The notes below the pieces were generated by a model, which was given only the letters and a program-made list of their open reading frames with translations, was not told the DNA's origin and searched no databases. From Oscillospiraceae bacterium (GTDB lineage Bacteria; Bacillota; Clostridia; Oscillospirales; Oscillospiraceae), in assembly GCA_017617795.1 (NCBI GenBank), contig JAFZVM010000127.1, forward strand, positions 1-34,849: DNA of 34,849 nt, written 5' to 3'. Position 1 is the stretch's first letter. Every line of letters begins with the position of its first letter. The position numbers and the translations under genes are program-made. This document shows, piece after piece, positions 33,192 to 34,849 of the stretch.

Positions 33192-34849
33192 TTAGGTTCC
33201 TGAAAGGCTCACATACACTCTCACATCCATATCCGGCATCTCAAAGGAATATTCTCCATCCACGGGTTCTATGAGGAAAGAGTCATCGCCGGCATAGTAT
33301 GTGATAAAGTCCACAGTATAGCCGTTATAAAGCTGGATATCCAGAACCACCTTATCGCCCGGAGAGGCTTGCGACACCGGTTCCCCATCCACGGTCGGCG
33401 TTACAATCCCCGTGTTCACGTCTCCGCCGCCGTTGCTCTCATCATAATTCACGGTGATATTATAGAGCACGGTAAAGTCCGTCTCGATCGTCACATTACT
33501 AGGCGGCATGGTGAAGGTAAAGTTATTGACATTTGAATTCGGCGAGCTGCTGTCACCGGCATAGGTCAGATTTTCCGTATCGCCGGTCCAGGTCAAGGTG
33601 TCGGGGTCCCAGGTCAGCGTCTCGGATCCGCCGTCCCAACTCAACGTCACGGAATTCAGAGTGACCGCTTCAACAGGCCACATGATCCGGAGGGTTATCG
33701 TTTCATCGGTATACCGTTCATTGTTTTCATCGCCGTTATCGTCCAGCGCCTGTACCATCGTATTCTGGATATCCGGATCCAAGGCGGTAATGTGATAGAG
33801 AATCGGACTAAGGCTCGCCTCCACCGTCACATCCGACGCGGGCATCTCGAAGGTATAGACTCCGTTCTCGCCTTCGGCTTCGAATTCGTCGTCTTCAGTG
33901 GACACGAGGATGCTCTCGATATCATAGCCGTCCGCCGTCACGGTCACGGTCACGGTGTCGCCCTCCGCCGCTTTTGTCACGTCAGCCGTCATCGTGGGGC
34001 TGTTGTCGGGATCGATCACGGTGACGGAGTAGAGCGGTATCTCGTCAAACTGGGCGGTGTAGGTCGCCTCGCCGGTCACCGCTTCGATCTCCGGATCCCA
34101 GGTGCCGTTGAAGGAGTACCGGTAATTACCGTCCGCCTCCTTGGTGGGCTCATCGTCGCCGGTATACTCCGGCGTCTCGCCGTAAGCGACCGATTCCTCA
34201 AGGAGGGTGTTCCCGTCCCCATCCAGCCAGGTGATGGTGTATTCACGGGGGCTTTCCTCGAATTCCGCCGTGTACGTCACGTCCCCCGTGACCTCCGGCA
34301 GCTCCTCGGGTGCGTAGGTGTCCGTGCCGTCGCTCCACCCCAGGAACCGGTACACGGTATCCTCGGTGGACTCCTTCTCCGGGATCTCATGGCTCGGCGT
34401 TTCGCCGTAGCCCCAGGTCGAATCCTCACTCTCCCCGTCGATCACCCAGGTCACCGTGTAATCCCGGGGGCTCTCCTCGAATTCCGCCGTATACGTCACG
34501 TCCGCCGTGACCTCCGGCAGTTCCTCAGCCGGATAGGTTTCCGTGCCGTCGCTCCACCCCAGGAACCGGTATACGGTATCCTCGGTGGGTTCCTTCTCCG
34601 GGGTGTCATGGCTCGGCGTGTCGCCGTAGCCCCAGGTCGAATCCTCGCTCTCCCCGTCGATCACCCAGGTCACCGTGTAATCCCGGGGGCTCTCCTCGAA
34701 TTCCGCCGTATACGTCACGTCCCCCGTGACCTCCGGCAGCTCCTCAGCCGGATAGGTTTCCGTGCCGTCGCTCCACCCCAGGAACCGGTACACGGTATCC
34801 TCGGTGGACTCCTTCTCCGGTACGTCATGGCTCGGCGTTTCGCCGTAGC
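33192..34849 (-). CDS. Large surface protein with InlB/Flg_new-like tandem repeats (C-terminal part; start beyond right edge)
   Basis: At least 552 residues are open from the right edge to a TAA at 33192-33194; no start is visible. The part seen begins inside a tandem array of 73-residue units (FLGWSDGTETYPAEELPEVT, DVTYTAEFEESPR, DYTVTWVIDGESEDSTWGYG). These resemble the Listeria-Bacteroides (InlB B/Flg_new) beta-grasp repeats of bacterial surface proteins. A related unit without the exact repeat follows, then divergent InlB-like modules recognisable by PxSDVTVE and PPSNVTIETDF strands. The protein is very acidic and ends YVSLSGT, with no LPxTG or SLH at this end, so any anchor must be at the N-terminus. 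It probably shares a transcript with the SLH/NHL gene. Confidence 0.85.
   Translation of the reverse strand, partial: YGETPSHDVPEKESTEDTVYRFLGWSDGTETYPAEELPEVTGDVTYTAEFEESPRDYTVTWVIDGESEDSTWGYGDTPSHDTPEKEPTEDTVYRFLGWSDGTETYPAEELPEVTADVTYTAEFEESPRDYTVTWVIDGESEDSTWGYGETPSHEIPEKESTEDTVYRFLGWSDGTDTYAPEELPEVTGDVTYTAEFEESPREYTITWLDGDGNTLLEESVAYGETPEYTGDDEPTKEADGNYRYSFNGTWDPEIEAVTGEATYTAQFDEIPLYSVTVIDPDNSPTMTADVTKAAEGDTVTVTVTADGYDIESILVSTEDDEFEAEGENGVYTFEMPASDVTVEASLSPILYHITALDPDIQNTMVQALDDNGDENNERYTDETITLRIMWPVEAVTLNSVTLSWDGGSETLTWDPDTLTWTGDTENLTYAGDSSSPNSNVNNFTFTMPPSNVTIETDFTVLYNITVNYDESNGGGDVNTGIVTPTVDGEPVSQASPGDKVVLDIQLYNGYTVDFITYYAGDDSFLIEPVDGEYSFEMPDMDVRVYVSLSGT
34227..34849 (-). repeat. Tandem 219-bp coding repeats
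   Basis: Two complete 219-bp units (34575-34793 and 34356-34574) differ at 9 positions by my count, about 96% identical. A third partial copy (about 34227-34355) matches the first ~43 codons before diverging, and a further partial copy (34794-34849) runs off the edge. The unit length is a multiple of three, so copy-number change keeps the frame. Confidence 0.9.

Noticed and set aside
34227-34849. Direct repeats as a possible CRISPR or satellite array
   Set aside because: Units of 219 bp code for a continuous protein; they are protein-domain repeats.

Overview
The window comes from a GC-rich, Gram-positive, endospore-forming Firmicute, most likely a gut or rumen Clostridia (an Oscillospirales-type lineage would fit). 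The evidence is a PolC-type replicative DNA polymerase, the sporulation protein SpoIIR, strong GGAGG ribosome binding sites before most genes, SLH-domain surface proteins, and a GH67 xylan alpha-glucuronidase. It is mostly ordinary chromosomal backbone with accessory genes between. I saw no tRNA, rRNA, phage, insertion sequence or CRISPR array.

Layout, left to right. (1) 1-4022, minus strand: an operon from a good promoter at 4083-4111. It encodes a condensation-type acyl/alcohol acetyltransferase broken by a one-base frameshift, a zinc-ribbon membrane protein (DUF6320-like), an HSL-type esterase, a MoaF-like protein, and an unrecognised protein that runs off the left edge. (2) 4347-7464, plus: an FAD-dependent oxidoreductase with its own promoter, a nested palindrome, a MATE transporter and a strong terminator. 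(3) 7541-14580, plus: a small DUF378 membrane protein, two overlapping CobW-type GTPases (one with a long His/Asp/Glu metal-binding loop, the other with a YcgQ/DUF1980-like C-terminus), polC, a terminator and spoIIR. (4) 14594-16498, minus: a lone alpha-glucuronidase, preceded by a cluster of five hairpins (16515-16741). (5) 16748-24407, minus: two probable units, alpha/beta hydrolase - membrane-anchored MurF-like ligase - Ddl, and prfB - DUF1846 - pncB. The first starts at a near-consensus promoter whose -35 box lies in a palindrome. (6) 24603-31608, plus, starting divergently: yifB, a PASTA/trypsin/Ig-like lipoprotein protease, trkA, a SAM methyltransferase, and a nucleotidyltransferase-histidine phosphatase fusion. 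(7) 31677-34849, minus: an SLH plus NHL-propeller protein and, upstream of it, the C-terminal part of a large tandem-repeat surface protein that continues past the right edge.

What works together. MurF-like and Ddl perform successive steps of peptidoglycan stem-peptide assembly: Ddl makes D-Ala-D-Ala and MurF attaches it. The CobW pair looks like a metal (probably zinc) allocation module. The methyltransferase and NTP-transferase/phosphatase overlap by ATGA and probably serve one cofactor-maturation pathway. The two surface proteins at the right end are probably co-transcribed. No single obviously new defence or mobile system is visible. The items most worth a second look are the membrane-tethered MurF, the CobW/DUF1980 pair, the acyltransferase-esterase-MoaF operon, the methyltransferase/NTP-transferase pair, and the hairpin cluster at 16515-16741.
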